From Dielma sp000508965 (lineage in GTDB: Bacteria; Bacillota_I; Bacilli_A; Erysipelotrichales; Erysipelotrichaceae), in the NCBI GenBank assembly GCA_000508965.1, contig BAHV02000021.1, forward strand, positions 186,001 through 250,000: DNA of 64,000 nt. The letters run 5' to 3'. The notes below the pieces were generated by a model that saw only the letters and a program-made list of their open reading frames with translations, did no database searches and had not been told where the DNA came from. Positions 1 to 8,889 of the stretch are shown piece by piece. The first letter of the stretch is position 1. Each line of letters starts with the position of its first letter. The position numbers and the translations under genes are program-made.

Positions 1-2022
1 GGTATCCAAATAGGTTTCCTTGGTAATGCTAGAAAAAATCTCATTCATTTCAAGTCCCTGTTTTACCTTATAGGCGATATTGACGGCAATTTTGGTAGAA
101 ACATTGTTGATAACGCCAATTCGCATATTCGCGATATCGCTGATCTGATTGCCGATATCTTCTAAAGATCCCATATCTACCATTAAAATCAAATCTTTAT
201 TTTGATTACGGCGGCGGATGTATTTCCTTAAGGTGCAGATCAATTCATCCACCGATGTATTCAGCGGCATGTCAATCGCGTCCATCACATGTGAACCAAC
301 CAGCTTATTTGCCGCATCCGCAATCGAGGAAGCGGTGGAGTATCCATGCGCGAGGACCATACAGTTATACAGATAACGATTCATTTCACGGTTATAGAAC
401 TGAATATTCAAGATCAGAAAAGCTAGATTCATCATGTTTAATTCAATATCGAGCGTTTGTCTGATTTTAAGCTGCACGTCAACAGCCACACTTGCCTCAG
501 CGGCATAGTTTTGCTTCAGACAATTCAACAGATGCTGAATGCTTTCTTTATTTTTAAGTTCCCATGCCTTAATGCTTGATACCATCTGCATCATATTGTA
601 AATGATTCTGGCAATGACAAAGGCACAGTTGGCGGGGATATAAATATCGTATTGATCCAGCATATTCTCAAAGATATTCACGATTAATTTTTCATAAGCG
701 GATACCCTGGGATTGGTATATTTTCTTTCAAATACAATGTAGTCATAATACTGATTCATGCCTTCAAAGCATTTTTCGCTGAATTGTTTATCACTCAGAT
801 TCCCCTTTTCATACTCGTGATATAATTCAAGCATATAATCAAAGTAACTCAGCAGTTTACCGCTGATGCTGTGATTGATCGTCTGATCGACACAGATCAG
901 ATTTTCTTCCTCGTTTACGGGCAGAACGGCACTGATTGCTGATACAGGTAAATGATACAAATAAATTTCCAGTTTCTTTGAAGCTTGGTCACTGGCTAAA
1001 TAAGCATTTGCGCAGCTGGTCTTGATGCAGCCGATTAATTCCTCAATGTTATTCTTATAATGACCTTCAATTAATGCCGCAAATGCCTTGCTTGAGATAT
1101 AAATCTGCTTGCGCAGATTCTCCTCCTCTTCTTTTAGAAAGTGGATCACAAACGCTTCTTTATCCTCCAGCGGCCGTTCTTCCAATGAAGGTATCTGACA
1201 TAAAATCGGTACATTGTGAAGAAACAGACTGTCAATATTCTCTTTTGGATCAACACAGCTCGTCATGACTAACCGTGTCGCGGAATGAAAAGTGCCATAG
1301 TTTTCAACCGTATAGTCGCCGCTTTTCATGTAGCTCATCAGCTGCCGGTAGCATTTATCAGACAATGTTTCCGCATGATCGATAACCAAAATGCCATTCT
1401 TTGCTTTAGCCAGCAGTCCTTCCTGAAGCAGTTTTTTATCACCCTGAATGTGCATCGAGCCGAAGATTTTTTTATAATCATCAAGATTGCTGTCAGCTTC
1501 ATGAAGAAACATCAGCTTCGCATCATCCGGGATGATTCTTTCTTCTAAGGCATACTGATAAATCAAATGACTCAGATATGTCTTGCCGACACCATGCTCA
1601 CCATACAGAAGAATCGGCAGTCCATTAGGCGGATATTTGATGGCTGACTGACACTGCATGATGCAGTAAGCCAGCGATGTATCATGACCAATTGCCTGCA
1701 GGAAGCTTTTCTGCGCGAGCAGTCCCTTTTCAACAAGCTGAATCAGTTCATTCACATCATAGAATTCATTGCTTTTTAAATCGATGCGAAAACTTTTCTC
1801 CACGGTTTTCTTATCCAAAAAATAAACCGGCCGTGTTGATATCTTAATGAAAGTGCCGTCTTTAAAATATTCATTGAGATATTGTGAAGCTAAAGATCTT
1901 GATATATTCAGACGTTCCCCCAGTGTTGCTGAATCACTGTTCAGCTTTTGTGAACTGCAGAATTCTAAGGTACATTGAAGTATCAAATCATAAATTTCAC
2001 TCTTTGTTGCTTTATCCATCAT
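1..2022 (-). CDS. LevR-like PRD/AAA+ regulator with degenerate AAA+ motifs (partial)
   Basis: Reads leftward off the window edge; about 674 codons are visible. The start is ATG at 2022 behind GAAAGGA. Order seen: N-terminal winged helix, AAA+ domain with Walker A GEHGVGKT (about 1590), a PRD-like middle, and a mannose EIIA-like domain with VLAHGYSTASSIA (about 320-355) and VDMGSL (about 175). LevR/ManR proteins activate sigma-54 promoters of mannose-family PTS operons and are tuned by phosphorylation of PRD and EIIA domains. Two hallmarks are missing here: the GAFTGA loop position reads SMHIQGDK, and Walker B reads LVIDHAE instead of LDEIH. Sigma-54 activation is therefore doubtful (inference). 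It is divergent from the NagB-like gene. Family assignment is confident; target and mechanism are not. Confidence 0.85.
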   Translation of the reverse strand, partial: MMDKATKSEIYDLILQCTLEFCSSQKLNSDSATLGERLNISRSLASQYLNEYFKDGTFIKISTRPVYFLDKKTVEKSFRIDLKSNEFYDVNELIQLVEKGLLAQKSFLQAIGHDTSLAYCIMQCQSAIKYPPNGLPILLYGEHGVGKTYLSHLIYQYALEERIIPDDAKLMFLHEADSNLDDYKKIFGSMHIQGDKKLLQEGLLAKAKNGILVIDHAETLSDKCYRQLMSYMKSGDYTVENYGTFHSATRLVMTSCVDPKENIDSLFLHNVPILCQIPSLEERPLEDKEAFVIHFLKEEEENLRKQIYISSKAFAALIEGHYKNNIEELIGCIKTSCANAYLASDQASKKLEIYLYHLPVSAISAVLPVNEEENLICVDQTINHSISGKLLSYFDYMLELYHEYEKGNLSDKQFSEKCFEGMNQYYDYIVFERKYTNPRVSAYEKLIVNIFENMLDQYDIYIPANCAFVIARIIYNMMQMVSSIKAWELKNKESIQHLLNCLKQNYAAEASVAVDVQLKIRQTLDIELNMMNLAFLILNIQFYNREMNRYLYNCMVLAHGYSTASSIADAANKLVGSHVMDAIDMPLNTSVDELICTLRKYIRRRNQNKDLILMVDMGSLEDIGNQISDIANMRIGVINNVSTKIAVNIAYKVKQGLEMNEIFSSITKETYLDT

Positions 2023-2406
2023 AGATCCTTTCTTAAAGACAGTCCTTCATCTGCCTTTATCATAAACAAATGGATTCCCCTGTGTGGCATGTGTTGACGG
2101 TTTCAGCACAGTGCCGCTTAATTTCATCATAGACTGAGGTTTAATTTAATTTTACTTTAAAAAGATGTGCTGTTGTCGACACTAATTTGCAGATAGCTTG
2201 GAATAATTTGGCAGCTTCACTGAAAAAAGGAGCATTTATGACAAAAATCTCACGTTGTGTTGAGAATCAATGCAATCTGAAGAATTAGGTTTAGTCTTAA
2301 AATAATAGTGATGATTTTATCCGTCTTTGTGTTTAACTTGCTGACAGTGACATTAAATGATGTGTTGATGCGTTAGAGTGAAGTTATTCATAAAGGGAGG
2401 TCAATT
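2023..2406. other. Divergent intergenic region with one weak small ORF
   Basis: This 384-bp gap separates the LevR-like gene from the NagB-like gene. A 16-codon ORF lies at 2238-2288 (+) behind a good AGGAG and starts MTKISRC; it may be a leader peptide or chance. I looked for a -24/-12 promoter (GG-N10-GC) and found none. The NagB-like gene has the strong ribosome site AGGGAGG just before 2407. Confidence 0.3.
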
Positions 2407-3156
2407 ATGCGTTTTATAGTTACCAAAGATTATCAGGAATTGAGTCAGGTGATGGCTCAGCTTATGCTGAAGCATATGCACAGCACAAAAAAAAGGGTGA
2501 ACATTGCGATCACCACCGGTGAAACACCGGTTGAGGGTTATAAGCTGTTAGCAAAGCAGGTAAGGGATAAGGCTTATTTCAATCATGTGCATTATTATAT
2601 TTTTGATGAATTCTGGTATAAGGATGATCCGGTGGGAATCTGCCGAGCCAGTCTGGACCGCAAATATTTCAATCTGGCAAACGTAACTGATGACCATATC
2701 CACAATCTGACGGAAGCCAATAAAGATCGGGTTGACGATGAAATCAAACAGGACGGCGGCTTGGATTTGGTGCTGATGGGAATCGGCACGAATGGTCACT
2801 TCTGCGGCAATCAGCCGCAGACATTTAAAAGCTGGGATGAGGGTGTACATACGATTGATGCCCATGCGACCAAGGTGATTGAAGCTCTGATGGTTCAGCT
2901 GCTTCATGAGGACTTGAATTCTGATGATGAAACAAGGATTCCGGAGCATTATATTACGATGGGGCCAAAAACGATTATGGACGCTGACAGCATTGTCTTC
3001 ATCCTGTCCGGCAAAGCAAAGGCAGAAACAGCGCGAAAGGCATTCTTTGAACCGATTACACAGGATTTCCCGGTTTCTATCTTTCAGCTGCATCAAGATG
3101 TAACCGTGATCCTTGATGAAGAAGCGGCTAGTGAGATTCTGGATAAAATTAAATAA
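2407..3156 (+). CDS. NagB/YieK-like sugar-phosphate isomerase/deaminase homolog
   Basis: A 249-residue protein of the glucosamine-6-phosphate deaminase/6-phosphogluconolactonase fold, a cytosolic amino-sugar phosphate enzyme family. The glycine-rich phosphate loop is TTGETPVEGY (about 38-47), the IFDEF segment matches the NagB catalytic-Asp loop, and GIGTNGHFCGNQP (about 125-137) corresponds to NagB GIGxDGHIAFNEP. The Asp and Glu of that motif are Asn and Gln here, and the FCGN form recalls the YieK branch rather than true NagB. It probably acts on a different phosphosugar or works differently (inference). It stands alone, divergent from the LevR-like regulator, and ends at a bidirectional terminator. 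Length is normal for the family. Confidence 0.75.
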   Translation: MRFIVTKDYQELSQVMAQLMLKHMHSTKKRVNIAITTGETPVEGYKLLAKQVRDKAYFNHVHYYIFDEFWYKDDPVGICRASLDRKYFNLANVTDDHIHNLTEANKDRVDDEIKQDGGLDLVLMGIGTNGHFCGNQPQTFKSWDEGVHTIDAHATKVIEALMVQLLHEDLNSDDETRIPEHYITMGPKTIMDADSIVFILSGKAKAETARKAFFEPITQDFPVSIFQLHQDVTVILDEEAASEILDKIK

Positions 3157-3162
3157 GCATAT

Positions 3163-3192
3163 AAAAAGGCATACATCCGTATACCTTTTTTT
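3163..3192. terminator. Bidirectional terminator
   Basis: AAAAAGG and CCTTTTT flank an ATAC/GTAT inner stem with loop ATCC. The A and T runs on both sides let it serve the NagB-like gene (+) and the convergent flavin reductase gene (-). Confidence 0.75.
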
Positions 3193-3209
3193 CCGTTTCT
3201 GTTTAAATA

Positions 3210-3827
3210 CTATCTGATGAAGTGAGTATGCACAGCCGCTTCCTTTGCCGGCAGGCCATAAGCCGCTTTGCCCAGCTCAATGCTCTTCATCAAAAATACC
3301 ATATTTCTTGCTAACGTGCGCATTGTCTGAAGACCCTCACCATCCTGCAGCGCTTCACCGGCACTTCTGCCATGTACACTGTTCCAATAGTGACTGGAAG
3401 CAACCGGCATACCGGAAATAGTAAAATACTTATTTAATTCATCAAAGGTTGAGGATAAACCGCCTCGTCTTGCCACGACGACACTGGCGCCTGTCTTCAT
3501 CGTTTTATCAAAGCGCGTGCTGTAAAATAAACGATCCAAAAAGGCAATCAGCGTCGCATTTGCTGATGCGTAATAGACCGGACTGGCAATAACCAAGCCA
3601 TCGCATTCCGCAAATTTTAAAGCCGCTTCATTGACGATATCATTAAATACACACTGCCCCAATTCATGACACGTACCGCAGGCGATGCAGCCTCGTATCG
3701 CCTGATTGCCAATCTGCAGGATTTCTGTCTCAATCGATTCATCACTGAAGATCTTTGCCATTTCATTCAGCGCGATTGAAGTATTCCCTGTTGGATGCGG
3801 ACTGCCGTTAATCATTAATACCTTCAT
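3210..3827 (-). CDS. NADPH-dependent FMN reductase / iron-sulfur flavoprotein family
   Basis: A 205-residue flavodoxin-fold protein. The N-terminal FMN phosphate loop is INGSPHPTGNTS (about 6-17), and ASPVYYASAN (about 81-90) is the second flavin contact. CIACGTC (about 47-53) is the Cys cluster seen in iron-sulfur flavoproteins and related quinone or nitro reductases, so it may carry an Fe-S cluster or a redox-active thiol pair. It likely transfers electrons from NAD(P)H to a small molecule; the substrate is not evident. The start is ATG at 3827 behind AGGAGG. It lies downstream of the broken aldo/keto reductase gene on the same strand and may share its redox-stress promoter. Confidence 0.8.
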   Translation of the reverse strand: MKVLMINGSPHPTGNTSIALNEMAKIFSDESIETEILQIGNQAIRGCIACGTCHELGQCVFNDIVNEAALKFAECDGLVIASPVYYASANATLIAFLDRLFYSTRFDKTMKTGASVVVARRGGLSSTFDELNKYFTISGMPVASSHYWNSVHGRSAGEALQDGEGLQTMRTLARNMVFLMKSIELGKAAYGLPAKEAAVHTHFIR

Positions 3828-3908
3828 AGTGATCCTCCTTTTTTCTTAATCTTAAACCTTTTCACAAAACTGTACAATAGTTCAGCCATGATGACACACA
3901 TTAACTTT

Positions 3909-4768
3909 TTAGATTTTATCCTTACGATCCTGAATCATTTTCACAAACATATCAACTGTTTCCGGTGTTTGATGATCAAAAAACAGACTGGTACCTGTAT
4001 CTAATTGCGCAATATTACTCATTTCCTCCTCTGAAAGTTGAAAATCAAAAATATTTATATTTTCTTTCATTCGCTCACTATGTGTCGATTTAGCCAAAGC
4101 TACAATATTCCGCTGCATAAGCCATCTTAAAATAACCTGAGCGACTGACTTTCCATGAGTATCTGCGATTGCTTTTAATACCGGATTCGCAAACATGTTG
4201 CTTTTCCCTTCGCCAAACGGAGCCCATGCTTCAATCTGCACACCTCTTTTTACCATATTCATCTGTGCTTTGATCTGTTGATTAAGCGGATTTGTTTCTA
4301 CCTGATTCACATGTGGCTTAATACGGTTAAACGCAGCAATATCCGCTAAGCGATCCGGCGGAAAATTGCTGACACCAATAGCTCTGATCCTGCCTGCCTC
4401 ATATAATTCCTCCAATGCGCGATAGGAACCATAAATATCATTAAAAGGCTGATGCAATAAGACTAAATCAATCACGTCCGTTTTAAGCTTTTCCATTGAC
4501 AAATAAAGTGAATGTTTTGTCTTATCGTAACCATAGTTATCAATCCACACCTTCGTCGTGATAAATAACTCATTTCTCGGTATTTTGCACTTACTAACGG
4601 CCTTCCCAACCTCTTCCTCATTAAAATAAGATTGAGCTGTATCAAAATGGCGATAGCCTGCTTGAATAGCATCTAATACACATTGTTCACAGTCCTCTTT
4701 TGCTATTTGAAAAACACCAAACCCAGCTTAGGCATTTCAACACCGTTACTTAAGTATACATATTCCAT
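3909..4768 (-). pseudogene. Aldo/keto reductase, frameshifted near its 5' end
   Basis: Repaired, this would be a 286-residue AKR5-type reductase (2,5-diketo-gluconate reductase family), reducing small aldehydes and ketones with NADPH. ATG at 4768 follows GGAGG and gives about 15 good residues ending MPKLG. The frame then breaks at a run of three T (minus strand, 4719-4721) where four would give GFGVFQ. The rest is intact: FDTAQSY (catalytic Asp/Tyr), TTKVW (Lys), LLHQPF (His). No other lesion was seen, so a recent mutation or a sequencing error are both possible. It is divergent from merR and preceded by a MerR-type promoter. A downstream GTG at 4550 could yield only a fragment lacking the Asp and Tyr. 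Confidence 0.8.
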
Positions 4769-4781
4769 AAATATTTCCTCC

Positions 4782-4809
4782 TTGACAGCTGCTATATTTC
4801 AGCTACAAT
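4782..4809 (+). promoter_or_regulatory. Promoter of merR
   Basis: TTGACA (4782-4787), a 16-bp spacer and TACAAT (4804-4809) point toward merR at 4871. It lies beside the reductase promoter, so the regulator could affect both. Confidence 0.55.
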
Positions 4810-4812
4810 TGG

Positions 4813-4843
4813 ATTATACATGTCGGTAGCAACTACCGGTCAA
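4813..4843 (-). promoter_or_regulatory. MerR-type promoter with 19-bp spacer and operator palindrome
   Basis: On the minus strand TTGACC (4843-4838) and TATAAT (4818-4813) are 19 bp apart, too long for normal polymerase use. The perfect palindrome CGGTAGCAACTACCG (4824-4838) fills the spacer. This is the classic arrangement in which MerR regulators twist DNA to activate. It drives the frameshifted aldo/keto reductase gene. Confidence 0.85.
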
Positions 4844-4870
4844 TACTTATTTTAATAAAGGAGACACACG

Positions 4871-5263
4871 ATGTTTAACATGAAAGAAGCTTGTCTGAAA
4901 ACAGGTCTTACTTATGAAACACTGAAATTTTACTGCAATGAAGGCCTTGTTCCCAATGTGAAAAGAGATAATCACAATTATCGGGTATTTAATGAGAGAG
5001 ATATTGAATGGATAAGAAGCCTATCCTGCTTAAAAAACTGCGGGATGGGGATCAAAGAAATGCAGCATTATGTCACTCTTTGCCTAATGGGACGCGCTTC
5101 AATTCCAACCCGTAAAATGATTTTAAATGATAAAAAACAGGCATTGCTTACACAGTTAAATCAAATCAATGAAAGTATTGCTTATATCGATGCAAAACAG
5201 CAATATTATGATGATGTTTTGAGTAATAAAATTGAATATACCAGTAATTTAATGAATCAGTAA
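4871..5263 (+). CDS. MerR-family transcriptional regulator
   Basis: A 130-residue MerR-type activator. The N-terminal winged helix-turn-helix begins MFNMKEACLKTGLTYETL, followed by NYRVFNERD (wing) and a C-terminal dimerisation coiled coil from about residue 75. There is no obvious metal-binding Cys pair at the C-terminus, so the group that responds to aldehydes, electrophiles or drugs is likelier than metal sensors (inference). It is divergent from the aldo/keto reductase gene, whose promoter carries the matching palindrome, so regulation of that gene and of itself is expected. The start is ATG at 4871 behind AGGAGAC. Confidence 0.88.
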   Translation: MFNMKEACLKTGLTYETLKFYCNEGLVPNVKRDNHNYRVFNERDIEWIRSLSCLKNCGMGIKEMQHYVTLCLMGRASIPTRKMILNDKKQALLTQLNQINESIAYIDAKQQYYDDVLSNKIEYTSNLMNQ

Positions 5264-5307
5264 ACTGCAGGTAAACCAAAAAATCTGAAAGGTAAACTGA
5301 TGGTCGG

Positions 5308-5335
5308 TTGAGTCGCTGAGCGCATCTGTTACAAT
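5308..5335 (+). promoter_or_regulatory. Sigma-A promoter of the XRE gene
   Basis: TTGAGT (5308-5313), a 16-bp spacer and TACAAT (5330-5335). It is followed by the ribosome site AAAGGAG before ATG at 5362. Confidence 0.6.
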
Positions 5336-5361
5336 GAGCTTATGTTAAAGGAGACAACAAA

Positions 5362-5772
5362 ATGAAAAAACAAACACTAGGTGAAATGATTGCGTTACTG
5401 CGCAAGGAACAGGGAATGACGCAGGCAGTGCTCGCAGATAAAATGAATGTGACAGACAAGGCAGTATCAAAATGGGAACGCGACCTGTCATGTCCGGATA
5501 TAAATTCAATGCCTAAATTGGCGGAAATCTTGAATGTCAGTGTTGATGAGTTAATGCAGGGAAAAGCATGTCCCAAAAATGAATCAATCATGAATCGAAT
5601 CAATGAAATGATACAGACAGTGCTCAAAGCAATCGTGGCGGCAATGGGTACAGCGGTCTTAGTTTTATCGATCCTTAATAAGCTTGATTTGCACACCGGC
5701 TTTACATTACTCGGCATCGGTATGTTTTGCACCGGCATTGTCCTGCTTCAGGATCGTCAGCATCTTTCGTAA
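5362..5772 (+). CDS. XRE-family regulator with C-terminal membrane segments
   Basis: 136 residues. Residues 1-66 are a Cro/C1-type helix-turn-helix (MTQAVLADKMNVTDKAVSKW, a typical recognition region). A linker follows, then two hydrophobic stretches (about 90-107 and 113-130), so the DNA-binding domain is probably tethered to the membrane. Such proteins often control nearby membrane or stress genes; no target is evident here. It is monocistronic with its own promoter and is convergent with mgtA across a shared terminator. Confidence 0.8.
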   Translation: MKKQTLGEMIALLRKEQGMTQAVLADKMNVTDKAVSKWERDLSCPDINSMPKLAEILNVSVDELMQGKACPKNESIMNRINEMIQTVLKAIVAAMGTAVLVLSILNKLDLHTGFTLLGIGMFCTGIVLLQDRQHLS

Positions 5773-5901
5773 AATTGTATCTTTCTGAAGGACGCACAAT
5801 GAATATCTGTTATGATCGTCTATGCCTTTGTGAAGGTCGCGCATAAAGATTTCTATGCTTCCTTTAACGGCAGATGAAGATATGCTATTAAATATTAAAA
5901 C

Positions 5902-5926
5902 AACATCGGGCCGCTGACCCGATGTT
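5902..5926. terminator. Bidirectional terminator
   Basis: AACATCGGG and CCCGATGTT form a perfect 9-bp stem with loop CCGCTGA, with T-rich flanks on both strands. It separates the XRE gene (+) and mgtA (-). Confidence 0.8.
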
Positions 5927-5930
5927 TTGC

Positions 5931-8660
5931 TTATAATAATTCCCCATATCTGCGGATATAAAAATACTTCACAACAGTAGTAATAACCAGATAAGCGGCT
6001 ACGATCAGCATCAGCCAGCCATAATACATCAAAGGCATGCTGACTAAACCTATGGCCTCGCCGATTGGGGTGGACGGCAGCAGCGTCAGCAGGAAGATGC
6101 CTGCCAATGACAGCAAAATAACCGGTTTAGAAGCTCTTGTCTGTATAAATGGCAGCTTGGCTGAGCGCAGTGTATGCAGCACAAGCGTCTGTGTCCACAT
6201 GGATTCAATAAACCACCCGGTTTGAAAAACAGAAATAAATAAGGTAATGCTGCTTTGATCTGTAAGCGTATGATAGCCACCGTTCACTGCCATTGGGGCA
6301 ATTACAAAATAAAGCAGAAGATAGGTGCAGAGATCAAACGCCGAACTGATGGGGCCCATCCAAAGCATAAACTTGCTGATACTCTCAGCTGCCCACGGCT
6401 TTGGCTGAAGCAGCAATTCTGAATCGACATTATCCCATGGAATCGCCGCACAGGAGAGATCATATACCAGAGAAAGCAGGATCAGCTGAATTGAGGTCAT
6501 CGGTAAGAAAGGCAGAAAAGCACTGGCGCAGAGAACTGAAAACATATTGCCAAAGCTGGAGCTGGCAGTCATCTTAATATATTTAATTGTATTCGCATAG
6601 GTGCGGCGTCCCTCAAGAATGCCTTCCTTTAATACCATTAAATCCTTTTCAAGCAAAATGACATCGGCCGTTTCCTTCGCTATATCCACCGCTGTATCTA
6701 CTGAAATACCGACATCTGCTTTACGCATTGCCATGGCATCATTAATGCCATCCCCCATATACCCCACTGTATGACCATTCGCCTTTAGCTGTTCGACGAT
6801 CCGTGCCTTTTGATCCGGTGACAGCTTCGCAAAAACCTTACATTCCTCCACCAACGCTTTCAATTCATCATCGCTCATCGCTTCAATTTCAAAACCCATT
6901 ACAATGTGGCCGGCATCGATCCCCACCTGTTCACAGATACTGCGGGTAACCCGATCACTGTCACCAGTCAGTACCTTTACCTCAGTGCCATATTCATGCA
7001 GACTGGCAATCGCACTCTTTGCGGTAACTTTTGGCGGATCAAGAAAAGCAAGATAACCAATCAGTATCATATCCTTCTCATCTTCTACGCCAAACATGCC
7101 GGCCTCCCGCGGATTTGTTTTCTGCGCAACAGCGAGTACCCGCAGTCCCCGATCATTAAAATCAGCGACAGTTTTTAAAATTTGATCACGCAGCTTTTCA
7201 CTCATCACCTCTGATTGATGATTGATTTCCGCATGGGTACAGATTTTTAAGATTTCCTCTACGGCTCCCTTAGTAATCAGCTGTGTTTTGCCATTTCCAT
7301 CCTTTACAACAACACTCATACGGCGGCGGTTAAAATCATAGGGAATTTCATCTGCCTTTTCATACAGAGTGCTTAAAGAGGCAAATGTTTCATCATGTTC
7401 TGCTTCCTCAAAGGTTCTTTCAATGATTGCCGCATCAAGCAGATTTTTTAATCCCGTCTGAAAATAGCTGTTTAAAAAGGCATGGCGCAGCACTCTTGAA
7501 TCTTCATTGCCTAAAACATCAAGATGATATTCAAGGGCAACCTTATCTAAAGTCAGAGTACCGGTTTTATCAGTACATAGAATATCCATTGCGCCAAAAT
7601 TCTGAATTGCATTTAAATCTTTAATAATCGTCTTTTGCTTCGACATCACTAACGCGCCCTTCGCCAGACATGTCGTACAAATCATCGGCAGCATTTCCGG
7701 CGTCATACCGACAGCAATCGATACCGCAAACATGAAGGCACTCAGCCAATCATGCTTAGTAAAACCATTGATTACAAATACGATAGGTACCATAACCAGC
7801 ATGAAACGCATCAATATTTCAGTGACCGCATTCATACCCTTTTCAAAGCTGGTGGCATCCTGCGGTTCACTGAAGCTTTCTGCCATACTGCCAAAGAAAG
7901 TATCGGAGCCTACAGCGATAACAATGCATAATGCTGAGCCGCTGACTACATTGCTGCCCATAAAGGCAAGGTTCACACTGTCTGTTACTGATACCGCCGG
8001 CTCACTCAAAGCGATACCCTGTTTCTCAAGCGGATCACTCTCGCCGCTTAATGAAGCCTGTGCGATAAACAGATCCTTAGCCTGCAGAATTCTTACATCA
8101 GCAACGACTAAATCACCCGCGGCCAGCCGCACCAAATCACCGGCAACTACTTCATCCGCCGGAATTTCTTTCGCTGTCTGATTTCGATAAACCAAGGTTG
8201 TTGTTTCTACCATTTCATTCAGCTTCTCAGCTTCCCGGCTGGATTTAGTTTCCTGAACAAAACGTATTACGGTGCTTAGGGTAATCATCACAAAAATGAT
8301 AATGATCTTAGAAAAATCTTGATCCCTGGCACTCACCATCATTACATCAGTAATATAGGAAACCGCCATCAATGCCATCAGAATCAAGGTAAAAGGTGTA
8401 AATAAGCAGCGCAAAAGACGCAGTCCCGCCCAATCAGCCTTCTGCTTCGGCAGTATATTTGCCCCATATTTTTCACGCATGAGCTGTGCCTGTTCCTCAT
8501 TAAAACCATTCATGTTTTGATTGAATTTTTTCAACAGCGCTTCTTCACTCAGTAAAGACAAAGCCGATAAACGCTGTTTCAATTGCAGCCTTTCTTTATC
8601 TGCTTCATTTTTTCTATGCTTAATTAAATTATTTTGTGTCAATAACTTCTTGAATGTCAT
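5931..8660 (-). CDS. mgtA: Magnesium-translocating P-type ATPase
   Basis: 909 residues, usual for MgtA/MgtB (P3B) importers that use ATP to bring Mg2+ in across the membrane. Visible parts: an N-terminal cation-ATPase domain (about 40-80), the phosphorylation site CTDKTGTLTLDK near residue 365, the GDGIND hinge near 640, and about ten membrane helices with the C-terminal six after residue 680. The start is ATG at 8660 behind AAGGAGG. The long leader carries an M-box riboswitch and terminator, so expression should rise when Mg2+ is scarce. It is monocistronic. Confidence 0.95.
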   Translation of the reverse strand: MTFKKLLTQNNLIKHRKNEADKERLQLKQRLSALSLLSEEALLKKFNQNMNGFNEEQAQLMREKYGANILPKQKADWAGLRLLRCLFTPFTLILMALMAVSYITDVMMVSARDQDFSKIIIIFVMITLSTVIRFVQETKSSREAEKLNEMVETTTLVYRNQTAKEIPADEVVAGDLVRLAAGDLVVADVRILQAKDLFIAQASLSGESDPLEKQGIALSEPAVSVTDSVNLAFMGSNVVSGSALCIVIAVGSDTFFGSMAESFSEPQDATSFEKGMNAVTEILMRFMLVMVPIVFVINGFTKHDWLSAFMFAVSIAVGMTPEMLPMICTTCLAKGALVMSKQKTIIKDLNAIQNFGAMDILCTDKTGTLTLDKVALEYHLDVLGNEDSRVLRHAFLNSYFQTGLKNLLDAAIIERTFEEAEHDETFASLSTLYEKADEIPYDFNRRRMSVVVKDGNGKTQLITKGAVEEILKICTHAEINHQSEVMSEKLRDQILKTVADFNDRGLRVLAVAQKTNPREAGMFGVEDEKDMILIGYLAFLDPPKVTAKSAIASLHEYGTEVKVLTGDSDRVTRSICEQVGIDAGHIVMGFEIEAMSDDELKALVEECKVFAKLSPDQKARIVEQLKANGHTVGYMGDGINDAMAMRKADVGISVDTAVDIAKETADVILLEKDLMVLKEGILEGRRTYANTIKYIKMTASSSFGNMFSVLCASAFLPFLPMTSIQLILLSLVYDLSCAAIPWDNVDSELLLQPKPWAAESISKFMLWMGPISSAFDLCTYLLLYFVIAPMAVNGGYHTLTDQSSITLFISVFQTGWFIESMWTQTLVLHTLRSAKLPFIQTRASKPVILLSLAGIFLLTLLPSTPIGEAIGLVSMPLMYYGWLMLIVAAYLVITTVVKYFYIRRYGELL

Positions 8661-8721
8661 TTTCTTTATCCTCCTTTGCTTTAGAAAACGACATAAGCCA
8701 AGAAGGTGAACCTGCCCATGA

Positions 8722-8829
8722 TTAAAGGTCAGAAAGGATCAAGATGCAGGTTTGATCACTTCCTGTTAATGTGATACACACTCGGGCATGCCCATCATCA
8801 AGTCCTATGCCACTGCAGCCTGATTCCAT
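8722..8829 (-). CDS. 35-residue leader ORF between the M-box attenuator and mgtA
   Basis: ATG at 8829 lies behind AAAGGGGTGACAGAA. The peptide begins MESGCSGIGLDDG and ends CILILSDL. It sits downstream of the riboswitch terminator and 61 bp before mgtA, so it should be made only when the riboswitch allows read-through. It has three Cys and several acidic residues and no membrane helix. I do not recognise it. It could be a translated leader that fine-tunes mgtA, a small partner protein, or spurious. The good ribosome site and placement support translation. Confidence 0.45.
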   Translation of the reverse strand: MESGCSGIGLDDGHARVCITLTGSDQTCILILSDL

Positions 8830-8853
8830 TTCTGTCACCCCTTTCCAAACAAA

Positions 8854-8883
8854 TAAAAAACTCTCTGTGCGATGACAAAGAGT
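8854..8883 (-). terminator. Riboswitch-controlled terminator (attenuator)
   Basis: On the minus strand ACTCTTTGT and ACAGAGAGT form a 9-bp stem (one G-U) around loop CATCGC, followed by TTTTTT. It lies between the M-box and the leader ORF/mgtA, as expected for an Mg2+-dependent off switch. Confidence 0.85.
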
Positions 8884-8889
8884 CTTTAT

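Noticed and set aside
2080..2220. Possible -24/-12 promoters (TGGCATGTGTTGA; TTTGGCAGCTTCACTG)
   Set aside because: Neither has GG and GC elements 10 bp apart, so they do not fit sigma-54 recognition.
7732..8181. 149-codon plus-strand ORF inside mgtA
   Set aside because: Shadow of mgtA; Ser/Thr/Ala-rich antisense composition.
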